Assembly (NCBI GenBank): GCA_002308915.1
Contig: DBWI01000029.1
Location: 1 to 18,303, forward strand
DNA: 18,303 nucleotides
Reading direction: 5' to 3'
Source: Christensenella sp. UBA1242
Lineage (GTDB): Bacteria; Bacillota; Clostridia; Christensenellales; UBA1242
The translations under genes were made by a program, and so were the position numbers. The notes below the pieces were generated by a model. The model ran no database searches. It was not told where the DNA came from and saw only the letters and a program-made list of their open reading frames with translations. Position 1 is the stretch's first letter. Every line of letters begins with the position of its first letter. Below, one piece after another: positions 7,620 through 14,089 of the stretch.

Positions 7620-7653
7620 AGGATAGTTTTGTATAAGACTATCCTGTTTTTTT
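7620..7653 (+). terminator. Terminator of the preceding operon, fused to the rpmH promoter
   Basis: AGGATAGT (7620-7627) pairs perfectly with ACTATCCT (7638-7645) around a 10-nt loop, followed by G and seven T. Read-through RNA from upstream would form it; RNA started by the adjacent promoter lacks nearly all of the left arm and would not. Confidence 0.85.
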
Positions 7654-7705
7654 AGTCGTTTTAAGTCTTAATGCAAAGGAAATAAAAATAGGAGGGAACA
7701 ATATT

Positions 7706-7846
7706 ATGGCAATGAAAAGAACATATCAACCAAAGAAGAGAAGAAGACAAAATGTTCACGGTTTCAGAAAAAGAATGAGTACCAAAAGTGGTAGAAATGT
7801 ACTCAAGAGAAGAAGAAACAGAGGCAGAAAAGTTTTAGCTGCCTAA
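7706..7846 (+). CDS. rpmH: 50S ribosomal protein L34
   Basis: A 46-residue, highly basic protein of the large ribosomal subunit. The sequence MAMKRTYQPKKRRRQNVHGF, then RKRMSTKSGRNVLKRRR and a GRKVLAA end, matches L34 from end to end. The GGAGGG at 7690-7695 favours the ATG at 7706, ten bases on, which adds Met-Ala in front of the usual MKRT start at 7712. It is the first gene of the classic rpmH-rnpA-yidD-yidC-jag cluster; rnpA starts 17 bp downstream. Confidence 0.97.
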   Translation: MAMKRTYQPKKRRRQNVHGFRKRMSTKSGRNVLKRRRNRGRKVLAA

Positions 7847-7863
7847 AGTTAAGGATTTTTTGA

Positions 7864-8211
7864 ATGATTAAAAGTGAAAATCGTTTAAGAAAAAACAAAC
7901 ATTTTAAATTCATATACAAACACGGCACAACAAAAAGTTTTGATTATTTGGCATTAACTTATGCCAAAACCAAAACCAGCCCACTCAAAGTTGGATTTTC
8001 TGTTTCCAAAAAAGTTGGCAAAAGTGTTATAAGAAGCAAGGTTAAAAGAAGATTAAGAGAAGCATTTTGTGCTTTGCAAAAAGAAATTAACCAAGGCTAT
8101 AACTACATTTTTTCTGCCAAAGAAGGAATACAAAATCTTGACTATTGGCAAATTAAGCAAAATATGCAAGAACTACTAAAAAAGTGTAATCTTTATGAAA
8201 GTGATAATTGA
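7864..8211 (+). CDS. rnpA: Ribonuclease P protein component
   Basis: Protein subunit of RNase P, which helps the RNA subunit bind precursor tRNA for 5' leader removal. The length of 115 residues is normal. The N-terminal RLRKNKHFKFIYKHG and the RNR signature region (VGKSVIRSKVKRRLREAF, about 51-68) are diagnostic; the basic helix carries the conserved arginines. The start ATG has a weak AAGGA site 10 nt upstream. Its 3' end overlaps the start of yidD by 17 bp, suggesting translational coupling. Confidence 0.96.
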   Translation: MIKSENRLRKNKHFKFIYKHGTTKSFDYLALTYAKTKTSPLKVGFSVSKKVGKSVIRSKVKRRLREAFCALQKEINQGYNYIFSAKEGIQNLDYWQIKQNMQELLKKCNLYESDN

Positions 8212-8470
8212 TATTTTAACTTTTCCAATAAAAATTATATTTTTGGCGCTTATATATTTTTATAAGTATTGCATATCGCCGTTAATTCCAAGAACTTGCA
8301 GGTTTATTCCATCTTGTTCAACATATGCCGCTATAGCAATCAAACAGTTTGGAATATTCAAAGGTACAACTCTTGCAATTAAAAGAATTTTAAGATGTCG
8401 CCCACACGGAAAGTGTGGCTATGATTTTATACCACAAAACATCAAGGGAGATAGTAGATGGATAATTTAA
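8195..8470 (+). CDS. yidD: Membrane protein insertion efficiency factor YidD
   Basis: A small (91-residue) membrane-associated protein that aids YidC/Sec-dependent insertion of membrane proteins. An N-terminal hydrophobic amphipathic stretch (about 5-25) is followed by the signature SPLIPRTCRFIPSCSTYAAIAIKQFG (about 28-53) with paired cysteines, and by RILRCRPHGKCGYDFIP with two more. The ATG at 8195 lies inside rnpA. The 3' end overlaps yidC by 13 bp, so rnpA, yidD and yidC form an overlapping translational chain. A GTG start at 8201 is also possible but would remove little. Confidence 0.95.
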   Translation: MKVIIDILTFPIKIIFLALIYFYKYCISPLIPRTCRFIPSCSTYAAIAIKQFGIFKGTTLAIKRILRCRPHGKCGYDFIPQNIKGDSRWII

Positions 8471-9540
8471 TTTCGAACTTGTTGATGTCTCAACCTGGTG
8501 GACTTTGGGAAAGAATAATAATGGGATTAGAAAGTGGACTTGGTACATTTGCACTTTCTATCATTTTGTTAACAATAATAATAAAACTCATTATGTCGCC
8601 TGTGGATTTCTTTAACAAAAGAACAAGCAGAAAAATGCAAAAAATGCAGGCAAAAATTCAACCACAGATTGATGCAATTAACAAAAAGTACGCAAATGAT
8701 GACAAATTAAAAAATCAAAAACTTGGTGAACTTTATCAAAGAGAAAAAATCAATCCAATGGGTTCATGTGGAATAATGATTCTCAACATTGGATTAACAC
8801 TTGCAATATTCATTACATTGTTTAATGGAATGAACACAATGGCAAGTTACAAAATTGCAAATCAATATGAACAACTTCAAATTGCATATGTTCAAGAATA
8901 TGCTGGAGACGGCTTAAATCTTGACCAAAAAGATGAAGAAGGTAATCAAAAAAGTGTTTACGAAATTTGTTTGCCATACATTCAACAAATCAATGCAAGC
9001 GAAGACCAAAGTGTTAAAGATACAGCACATGCAAATGTACAAAAAAAATATCATGAAACAAAAGAAAGCTTTTTGTGGATAGAAAATATTTGGATGGCAG
9101 ATACTCCATTCAAAAATTCAATTCCTTCATATAGTGAGTATGCAAGTGTTGCTCGTCTTTCAAAAGAAGACAGAGAGAATGAAGAATACAAAGCAGTGTA
9201 CGAACAAATCATGAATCCACTAAAAGAAAGTACAGGAAGAGTTAATGGTTTCTTTGTATTAACAGTTCTTTGTGCAGCATTAGCATTCTTAAACCAATGG
9301 CTAATGACAAGAAAAAATCCAGCACCAGCAGGACAAAAAAGATTTGGTATTGCAATGATTTTAATGCCACTTCTTATGGCATTTTTCACTTTGTTATACA
9401 CAACAATGTTCTCGTTATACATGATAACAGGACAACTTGTAACATTGGCAACAACACCACTTATTGATTTAATCAATGATAAAATTGACAAAATCCAAGA
9501 ACAAAAGAAAATTCCAAAAGACAGATTAAAAAGAATTTAA
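8458..9540 (+). CDS. yidC: Membrane protein insertase YidC/OxaA
   Basis: Inserts and folds membrane proteins, alone or with SecYEG. At 360 residues it is longer than usual Gram-positive YidC (about 250-290). No lipobox is present. Membrane segments: about 29-48, 103-127, 263-283, 297-315 and possibly 316-336. Lys43 in TIIIKLIMSP sits where YidC has the conserved groove Arg. The cytoplasmic hairpin rich in Lys/Gln (52-100) is typical. After the second segment there is an extra polar stretch of about 75 residues (129-204) before the conserved FLWIENIWMAD (205-215), and another before segment three. The tail is basic (KKIPKDRLKRI), suited to ribosome contact. The ATG has GGGAG upstream and overlaps yidD. 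Confidence 0.95.
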   Translation: MDNLISNLLMSQPGGLWERIIMGLESGLGTFALSIILLTIIIKLIMSPVDFFNKRTSRKMQKMQAKIQPQIDAINKKYANDDKLKNQKLGELYQREKINPMGSCGIMILNIGLTLAIFITLFNGMNTMASYKIANQYEQLQIAYVQEYAGDGLNLDQKDEEGNQKSVYEICLPYIQQINASEDQSVKDTAHANVQKKYHETKESFLWIENIWMADTPFKNSIPSYSEYASVARLSKEDRENEEYKAVYEQIMNPLKESTGRVNGFFVLTVLCAALAFLNQWLMTRKNPAPAGQKRFGIAMILMPLLMAFFTLLYTTMFSLYMITGQLVTLATTPLIDLINDKIDKIQEQKKIPKDRLKRI

Positions 9541-9570
9541 TCGTCAAATAATAAAATAAAGGAGACAAAT

Positions 9571-10377
9571 ATGCTTAGTGTAGAAGCAACAGGCAAAAAT
9601 GTTGAAAAAGCAATAGAAAATGCCTTGTTTGAATTAAAGGCACCAAGAGAAGATGTTGATATCAAAATTCTCGACGAAGGTGGACTTTTTAGAAAGGCAA
9701 GAGTAATTGTTTCAATTTCTCCAGAAGAAGAAGAGAAATATCAAAAAAGAGAAGCATTAAGAAATCAACCAGAACCAGAAGATGTTTTGGAAGAAGAGCC
9801 AAAAGAAAAAGAAACTCTTGAACAAAAACTCGCAGAAGAAGTTGATGCCGAAGATGAAGTTGCAGAAGAATTACCAGAAGAACCAAAACAAGAAGCAAAA
9901 GCAGAAAAACATTACCAAAAAGATGATGCTCCAGCAAATGATCTCAAAAAAGCAAAAGAATTTTTGGATGGTTTCCTTGCTAAGTCTAGTTTAACAGGCA
10001 CACTTGAAATTTCTGAAACAGAAGAAGAAATTTTTGCCAACATAGTTGGCTACAGTGATATAATTGGATATCGTGGTGAAGGACTTAACAGCCTTCAATA
10101 CCTTGCAAATGTTTATGTTCAAAAGCATAATCGCCATGCAAAAAAAGTTCGCATAGATTGCGACAACTATCGCAAAAGAAGAGAAGAATCTTTGATTGCA
10201 CTTGCAAATCGTATGGCAAAAAAAGCAGAAAGAACACACTCAAGTGTAAAACTTGAACCAATGACTGCAAATGAGCGTAGAATAATCCACACAGCACTTG
10301 CAGACAGTGAAACTGTAGAAACATATAGTAAGGGTGAAGAACCACACCGTTATCTTATCATCAAACCTAAAAACTAA
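9571..10377 (+). CDS. khpB: RNA-binding protein KhpB (Jag/EloR)
   Basis: RNA-binding protein linked in Gram-positive bacteria to cell elongation and small-RNA function; it pairs with KhpA in studied species. Domains in order: Jag-N (1-48, VEATGKNVEKAIENAL... ARVIVSIS), an acidic Glu/Lys/Gln linker (about 51-122), a type II KH domain (about 125-200) with the GYRG loop (166-169), and an R3H domain (about 203-268) with Arg236-x3-His240. The length of 268 fits the family. It follows yidC after 30 bp with a GGAGA site, the standard gene order. Its stop codon and last two codons lie in the left arm of a structured repeat. mnmE, often next, is absent here. Confidence 0.95.
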   Translation: MLSVEATGKNVEKAIENALFELKAPREDVDIKILDEGGLFRKARVIVSISPEEEEKYQKREALRNQPEPEDVLEEEPKEKETLEQKLAEEVDAEDEVAEELPEEPKQEAKAEKHYQKDDAPANDLKKAKEFLDGFLAKSSLTGTLEISETEEEIFANIVGYSDIIGYRGEGLNSLQYLANVYVQKHNRHAKKVRIDCDNYRKRREESLIALANRMAKKAERTHSSVKLEPMTANERRIIHTALADSETVETYSKGEEPHRYLIIKPKN

Positions 10378-10496
10378 AAAAAAGAGCCAATTACTGCGTT
10401 TACTGTCCAACACTCTCACACAGTCACTTACTAATTTGTAAGCTCCTGCGTGGAAGTATTGGCCGAGCCTTGTACTAGGCTCTTTTTTTTAGTTTT
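10370..10496 (+). repeat. Structured 3'-UTR repeat, copy B
   Basis: The outer stem pairs 10370-10388 with 10478-10496, 19 bp and perfect, and takes in the last jag codons and the stop. The T-rich right arm makes it a good terminator. The core has TACTGCGTTTACTGTCC, a long imperfect helix, CTCACACAGTCA, a terminal hairpin CTTAC-6 nt-GTAAG (10427-10442), CTCCTGCGTG and the tail CCGAGCCTTGT (10463-10473). GGCTC (10478-10482) can pair either with the left arm GAGCC (10384-10388) or with the tail GAGCC (10465-10469), so two terminator folds are possible. Confidence 0.82.
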
Positions 10497-10508
10497 ATAT
10501 TATATGAC

Positions 10509-10670
10509 GAGCCTAGAACTTCACGCTATTTTTTATTTTTTTTATGTAAGCCGAGTCTAGAACTTCACGCTATTTTTTAATTTTTAATATTGATAAGTTG
10601 AGCCTTGTACTAGGCTCTTTTTTTATAGGTTATTTTTGATTGCCGAGCCTTGTTTTTTGTGTCTGTTTTT
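10509..10670 (+). repeat. Tandem tail-only units, period about 45 bp
   Basis: Four further copies of only the 3' tail of the structured repeat follow copy B. Their GAGCC or GAGTC boxes start at 10509, 10553, 10600 and 10645, after the one at 10465; spacings are 44, 44, 47 and 45. The units at 10509 and 10553 share CTAGAACTTCACGCTA plus T run; the one at 10600 repeats the copy B tail almost exactly; the last, at 10645, resembles the tail of the copy at 16749-16881. The rest of the gap to 10700 is AT-rich with nothing else visible. Confidence 0.8.
10600..10624 (+). terminator. Tail unit that is itself a terminator
   Basis: GAGCC (10600-10604) pairs with GGCTC (10613-10617) around an 8-nt loop, followed by seven T. 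The same hairpin occurs in copy B at 10465-10490. It insulates the surface-protein gene from jag transcription. Confidence 0.75.
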
Positions 10671-10709
10671 TATTCTTAAAATTTATTTTAAGGAAATTGG
10701 TGTTTTTTG

Positions 10710-10738
10710 GTGCAAAATTAAATATTTTGTGTCATAAT
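10710..10738 (+). promoter_or_regulatory. Promoter of the repeat-rich surface protein (extended -10)
   Basis: CATAAT (10733-10738) is preceded by TGT (extended -10) and, 17 nt before it, by GTGCAA (10710-10715). The pair GTGCAAAAT and TGTGTYATAMTA occurs with identical spacing before the lipoprotein gene (2117-2146). The start point would be near 10745. Confidence 0.6.
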
Positions 10739-10769
10739 ATATTTAATAAAATTCTTTATAGGGGGAATT

Positions 10770-13667
10770 ATGGAGAAAACAAAAAAGAATTGGCTTTTGA
10801 TAGGTCTTTTGGCACTTATTGTGGTACTTTGTCTTGGCATCGGTTTTAGTTTGCCAAAAAATCAAGTTGAAACTGTACATGCCGACCTTGCAAATGTTGC
10901 AGTATCTGAATTGCAAATTGTATTACATAAAAGTGACCATACCACTAGCTCTACTACATTTGATGGTGGCAAATATTTGCATATCAACCCTTCTTATCAA
11001 ACAGTAGAGACAAACAGCTCAAGTGCTGGTGCAGATATGGAATATGATGCAAGCACAGGTGTTTTGAAACTTTATGACACTGACAATATGGGAACCTACA
11101 ATAGAAATATTTCTCTTTATGGATTAAACACATCTGACAAGCAATTAACTATTGAAGATTATTATAATGGCTTTCATTTCTATAACTTGGCATTTGAAAA
11201 AGGAAATTTAACCATAGAAAATGTTGCTGGAAATGGCAACATTAGTTGGCAAAATAAATTTAAGATTAATGGAGAATTGACTATCCGTGGCAATACAAAG
11301 ATTATGCCAACACTCAGTGCAACTGGTTATAATACAAGTGTTAATAACATAATTGAAGCAGGAACACTCAAACTTTTGGATAATGCATCATTAACTTATT
11401 ATGCAGAAGTTAATGACAATGTTTATTCTCTTGTATATGTTAACAGTTTGGTTTTGAATACTGATGGAAAACTTTATCTTGACTCAAAAGACGAACCTGA
11501 TACTCAAAAAGTTCTTTACGCAGATGATGTAACTCTCACAAAGTGTGGAAAAATTACACTTGCTGGTCCAGATAACTATACAGAAAAATTGACAAATTCA
11601 ACATATTTAAGAAATGCTCCAACAACACCAATTTCTGGTTATTATGCAGCAATAATTCAAGAGGGTAATGTTTATGATGGATATCTCAAAACTTACTATT
11701 TGATACCTGATTCAACATATTTTACAGTTTCATTTGGCAAAAATGGTGGAACGGGGACAATGAGCGCTTATGAAAATGTTAATGGAACTATTGTGTTGCC
11801 AATATGCACATTTACACCACCAGAATATGAAGGTGGTTTAGAATTTCAATATTGGGCTGACAAATCAAATGGCGGAAATACCTATACAGAAGGATATTCT
11901 TATACTTTAGTTAAGGATATAATATTTTATGCACGTTGGAGAACTGCACAAAATCACACTGTAAGTTTTGATGCAAATGGTGGAAGTGGCAGCATGACTG
12001 GTGGAAGTTATAAAGGTGCATATGTTTTGCCAGAATGTTCGTTAACAGCACCAGTTGGCAAACAATTCAAATGCTGGGCACTTGGCAGTGCAAGTGCAAC
12101 AACACAATTTAATGCTGGTGACACTTATTATTTGCATGGAGACAGCACAATAACTTTTTATGCTGTTTGGGAAGATGCGCCAAGAGAATTTACAAGTGTG
12201 CCATCAAATGCAACAAAGCAAGTTGGACAAACCTTTACTGCAACTTGGGCAGTAAACTTTGATGCTGTTGAATATGGTGTTAATTTCTGGAATGGTTCAG
12301 CTTGGCAAGAACTATATCATTATGATGCTAATACAACAACTGCAGGAACTCAAATGAGTTATGACATAACAAGCGATGCTGCTGGTGAAAAAAGATATGC
12401 AATTGATTGTTATTATACAGAATTTGATTATATAACAAGTCAAGAATTTACAATTACTTGGGAAATCCCAGAACCAACAGAATATATGTATGTGTATGTA
12501 ACAAATGGTGCCGAAGGTTCAAATGATATCAATTATGCAGATGAAGGAACAGAAATCACTTTGGCAACACCAGCATCAATTAACTTTGTTGCACTAGAGC
12601 ATTATCACTTTAAGGGTTGGGCAATTGGTGCAGTTAATGCAACACCACTCAAACAACCAGGCGAAAAGATTACAATTTCAGCCGAAACATATATCTATGC
12701 AATTTGGGAAGAAGATACAACATATTCAGTTACATATTATGCAAACAATGGCAGTGGAGATGATGTTGGCGTTTATGGACTTTATGCAGGCGAATACACA
12801 TTGAAAAACATAACTGAATTTGAATTTGATGCACCAAGTGGCAAACAATTTAAAGGTTGGTCATATTCAAACAATGGTGAAATTATTAATACAGCAACAA
12901 TCACACTTGATGACAACAAAGAACTCTATGCAATTTGGGAAGATATTCCAGTAGTTAAATATGCTATATCATTCAATTCTAATGGCGGAACAGGAACAAT
13001 GGCAAATGTTGAGTATGCAGGAACATACACATTGCCAACATGTACCTTTGTTGCACCACAAGGAAAAGTGTTTGCTGGTTGGGCATATTCATCTAATGGA
13101 GCAGTAATTGCTACTGCACAAATAACAGTTTCAGCTAACATTGAACTTTTTGCAATTTGGGGAGATGCACAATACACAATCACAGTAAATTATGGAACTG
13201 CAAGTGTTAATTCTGCAACACAAGGCACAACAATAACTCTAACAGCAGATGCTCCACAAGAAGGATACGAGTTTGACAAATGGACAGGTGTTGGTGTTAC
13301 ATTTGCAAATGAGAACAATACAACAACAACATTTGTTATGCCAGCAGGTAATGTTGTGGTAACAGCAACCTACAAAGCAGTTAGCGCTCCAGTTAATCCA
13401 GACCCACAAGTTGAACCAAATCCAGAAGACAAAGGTGGACTTGGTGCAGGTGCAATTGTAGCAATTGTTCTTGCTGTAGTTGTTGTTGGCGGAGTTGGTG
13501 GTTTTGCTCTTGCTTGGTTTGTTTTCCAAAAGAAAACGTGGGCAGATTTAACAGCGGCAATCAAAAAACTTGGCAAAAAGACAGGCACAAAGAAAAGTAC
13601 AACCAAAAAGCCTGCAAGCAAAAAGACAACAAAATCTTCAACCAAAGAAACAGAAGAAAAAAAATAG
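10770..13667 (+). CDS. Membrane-anchored surface protein with InlB-type B-repeats
   Basis: A 965-residue secreted protein. Residues 8-37 form a signal peptide or anchor (NWLLIGLLALIVVLCLGIGF... VHA). Residues about 40-310 are strand-rich, with regularly recurring short strands that suggest a beta-helix or adhesin-like fold. Listeria-Bacteroides (Flg_new-type) repeats follow at about 317-392, 396-469, 572-650, 652-727 and 731-800, each running from a VSF..NGG-type strand to a GW...Y.IW end, with an Ig-like stretch at about 470-570 and a divergent repeat at 802-870 (FDKWTG... VTATY). A membrane segment (about 890-920) and a Lys/Thr-rich tail of about 45 residues close the protein; there is no LPXTG motif, so it is held by the membrane, not sortase. 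A role in adhesion is likely from the family but unproven. ATG 10770 has GGGGGA upstream. The gene stands alone. Confidence 0.9.
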   Translation: MEKTKKNWLLIGLLALIVVLCLGIGFSLPKNQVETVHADLANVAVSELQIVLHKSDHTTSSTTFDGGKYLHINPSYQTVETNSSSAGADMEYDASTGVLKLYDTDNMGTYNRNISLYGLNTSDKQLTIEDYYNGFHFYNLAFEKGNLTIENVAGNGNISWQNKFKINGELTIRGNTKIMPTLSATGYNTSVNNIIEAGTLKLLDNASLTYYAEVNDNVYSLVYVNSLVLNTDGKLYLDSKDEPDTQKVLYADDVTLTKCGKITLAGPDNYTEKLTNSTYLRNAPTTPISGYYAAIIQEGNVYDGYLKTYYLIPDSTYFTVSFGKNGGTGTMSAYENVNGTIVLPICTFTPPEYEGGLEFQYWADKSNGGNTYTEGYSYTLVKDIIFYARWRTAQNHTVSFDANGGSGSMTGGSYKGAYVLPECSLTAPVGKQFKCWALGSASATTQFNAGDTYYLHGDSTITFYAVWEDAPREFTSVPSNATKQVGQTFTATWAVNFDAVEYGVNFWNGSAWQELYHYDANTTTAGTQMSYDITSDAAGEKRYAIDCYYTEFDYITSQEFTITWEIPEPTEYMYVYVTNGAEGSNDINYADEGTEITLATPASINFVALEHYHFKGWAIGAVNATPLKQPGEKITISAETYIYAIWEEDTTYSVTYYANNGSGDDVGVYGLYAGEYTLKNITEFEFDAPSGKQFKGWSYSNNGEIINTATITLDDNKELYAIWEDIPVVKYAISFNSNGGTGTMANVEYAGTYTLPTCTFVAPQGKVFAGWAYSSNGAVIATAQITVSANIELFAIWGDAQYTITVNYGTASVNSATQGTTITLTADAPQEGYEFDKWTGVGVTFANENNTTTTFVMPAGNVVVTATYKAVSAPVNPDPQVEPNPEDKGGLGAGAIVAIVLAVVVVGGVGGFALAWFVFQKKTWADLTAAIKKLGKKTGTKKSTTKKPASKKTTKSSTKETEEKK

Positions 13668-13679
13668 TCAAATAAACAC

Positions 13680-13713
13680 AAAATGACTTAGCTAATCGCT
13701 AGGTCATTTTTTT
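13680..13713 (+). terminator. Intrinsic terminator after the surface-protein gene
   Basis: AAAATGACTTAGC (13680-13692) pairs with GCTAGGTCATTTT (13698-13710), one G-U pair, 5-nt loop, then further T. The arms resemble the lipoprotein terminator at 3213-3243. Confidence 0.92.
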
Positions 13714-13790
13714 ATTATTCTGGGGTAAATTTTTGTAAAATTGCAACCTTTCTTTTTTGTTGTCTTTATTCCTACAAAAATCAAGGCACA

Positions 13791-13919
13791 AATCAATATA
13801 TTGTGTTCAAAATTTTGTTTGTAAAATTTTTCACAATATATAGTTTTTGACCGATTGTATAAAATCAATATATTGTATAGTTATGTGTAATTTTAAGTAA
13901 AAAACACAATATGATGTGT
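13791..13919 (+). promoter_or_regulatory. Four NrdR-box-like sites upstream of nrdD
   Basis: NrdR is the ATP/dATP-sensing repressor of ribonucleotide reductase genes; its box is close to ACACWATATATWGTGT. Four 16-mers match: 13791-13806 AATCAATATATTGTGT (14/16), 13831-13846 TCACAATATATAGTTT (14/16), 13863-13878 AATCAATATATTGTAT (13/16) and 13904-13919 ACACAATATGATGTGT (14/16). Start-to-start distances are 40, 32 and 41. The middle 32-bp spacing is the usual one for a pair. nrdR is not in the window. Confidence 0.8.
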
Positions 13920-13936
13920 TTTTGTGTCATTTTGGT

Positions 13937-13942
13937 TATAAT
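13937..13942 (+). promoter_or_regulatory. Probable -10 box for nrdDG
   Basis: TATAAT lies 18 bp after the last NrdR-like box; a 17-nt spacer would put the -35 (ATGTGT, poor) inside that box, as expected for repression. A second TATAAT at 14054-14059 is closer to the gene, also without a good -35. The choice is uncertain. Confidence 0.45.
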
Positions 13943-13960
13943 TTAATATCCATATTTTAA

Positions 13961-14040
13961 GACTTTTTTTTCGTCAAAAAAAGTCAAGCAAATTTCAAAA
14001 ATTTTTTCAACTTTATTTTTGAAAAATGTTTTATTTTTTT
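13961..14040 (+). other. Two hairpins in the nrdD leader
   Basis: GACTTTTTTT (13961-13970) pairs perfectly with AAAAAAAGTC (13976-13985) around TCGTC. Further on, ATTTTTTCA (14001-14009) can pair with TGAAAAAT (14020-14027), followed by a T-rich run (14029-14040) like a weak terminator. Sequence here is so AT-rich that chance pairing is possible. If transcription starts near 13949, both would be in the leader. Confidence 0.35.
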
Positions 14041-14089
14041 GCCATTTTATTTGTATAATGAACACAAATTTAAAGTGGGAGGTTTTATT

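Noticed and set aside
7584..7705. A replication origin in front of rpmH
   Set aside because: No cluster of DnaA boxes or dnaA gene; the gap is filled by a promoter and a terminator.
10465..10670. The ~45-bp periodic units as a CRISPR array
   Set aside because: The shared part is T-rich terminator tail of varying length and subtype, spacers are AT-rich and similar to each other, and no cas gene is near.
10640..10849. A 69-codon plus-strand frame overlapping the surface-protein start
   Set aside because: It spans the tail array and promoter and has no ribosome site; the downstream part is a shadow of the surface-protein gene.
14039..14089. TTG start adding 17 residues to NrdD
   Set aside because: The ATG at 14090 has GGGAGG and gives the standard ATP-cone start; the TTG has no site and overlaps a possible -10 box.
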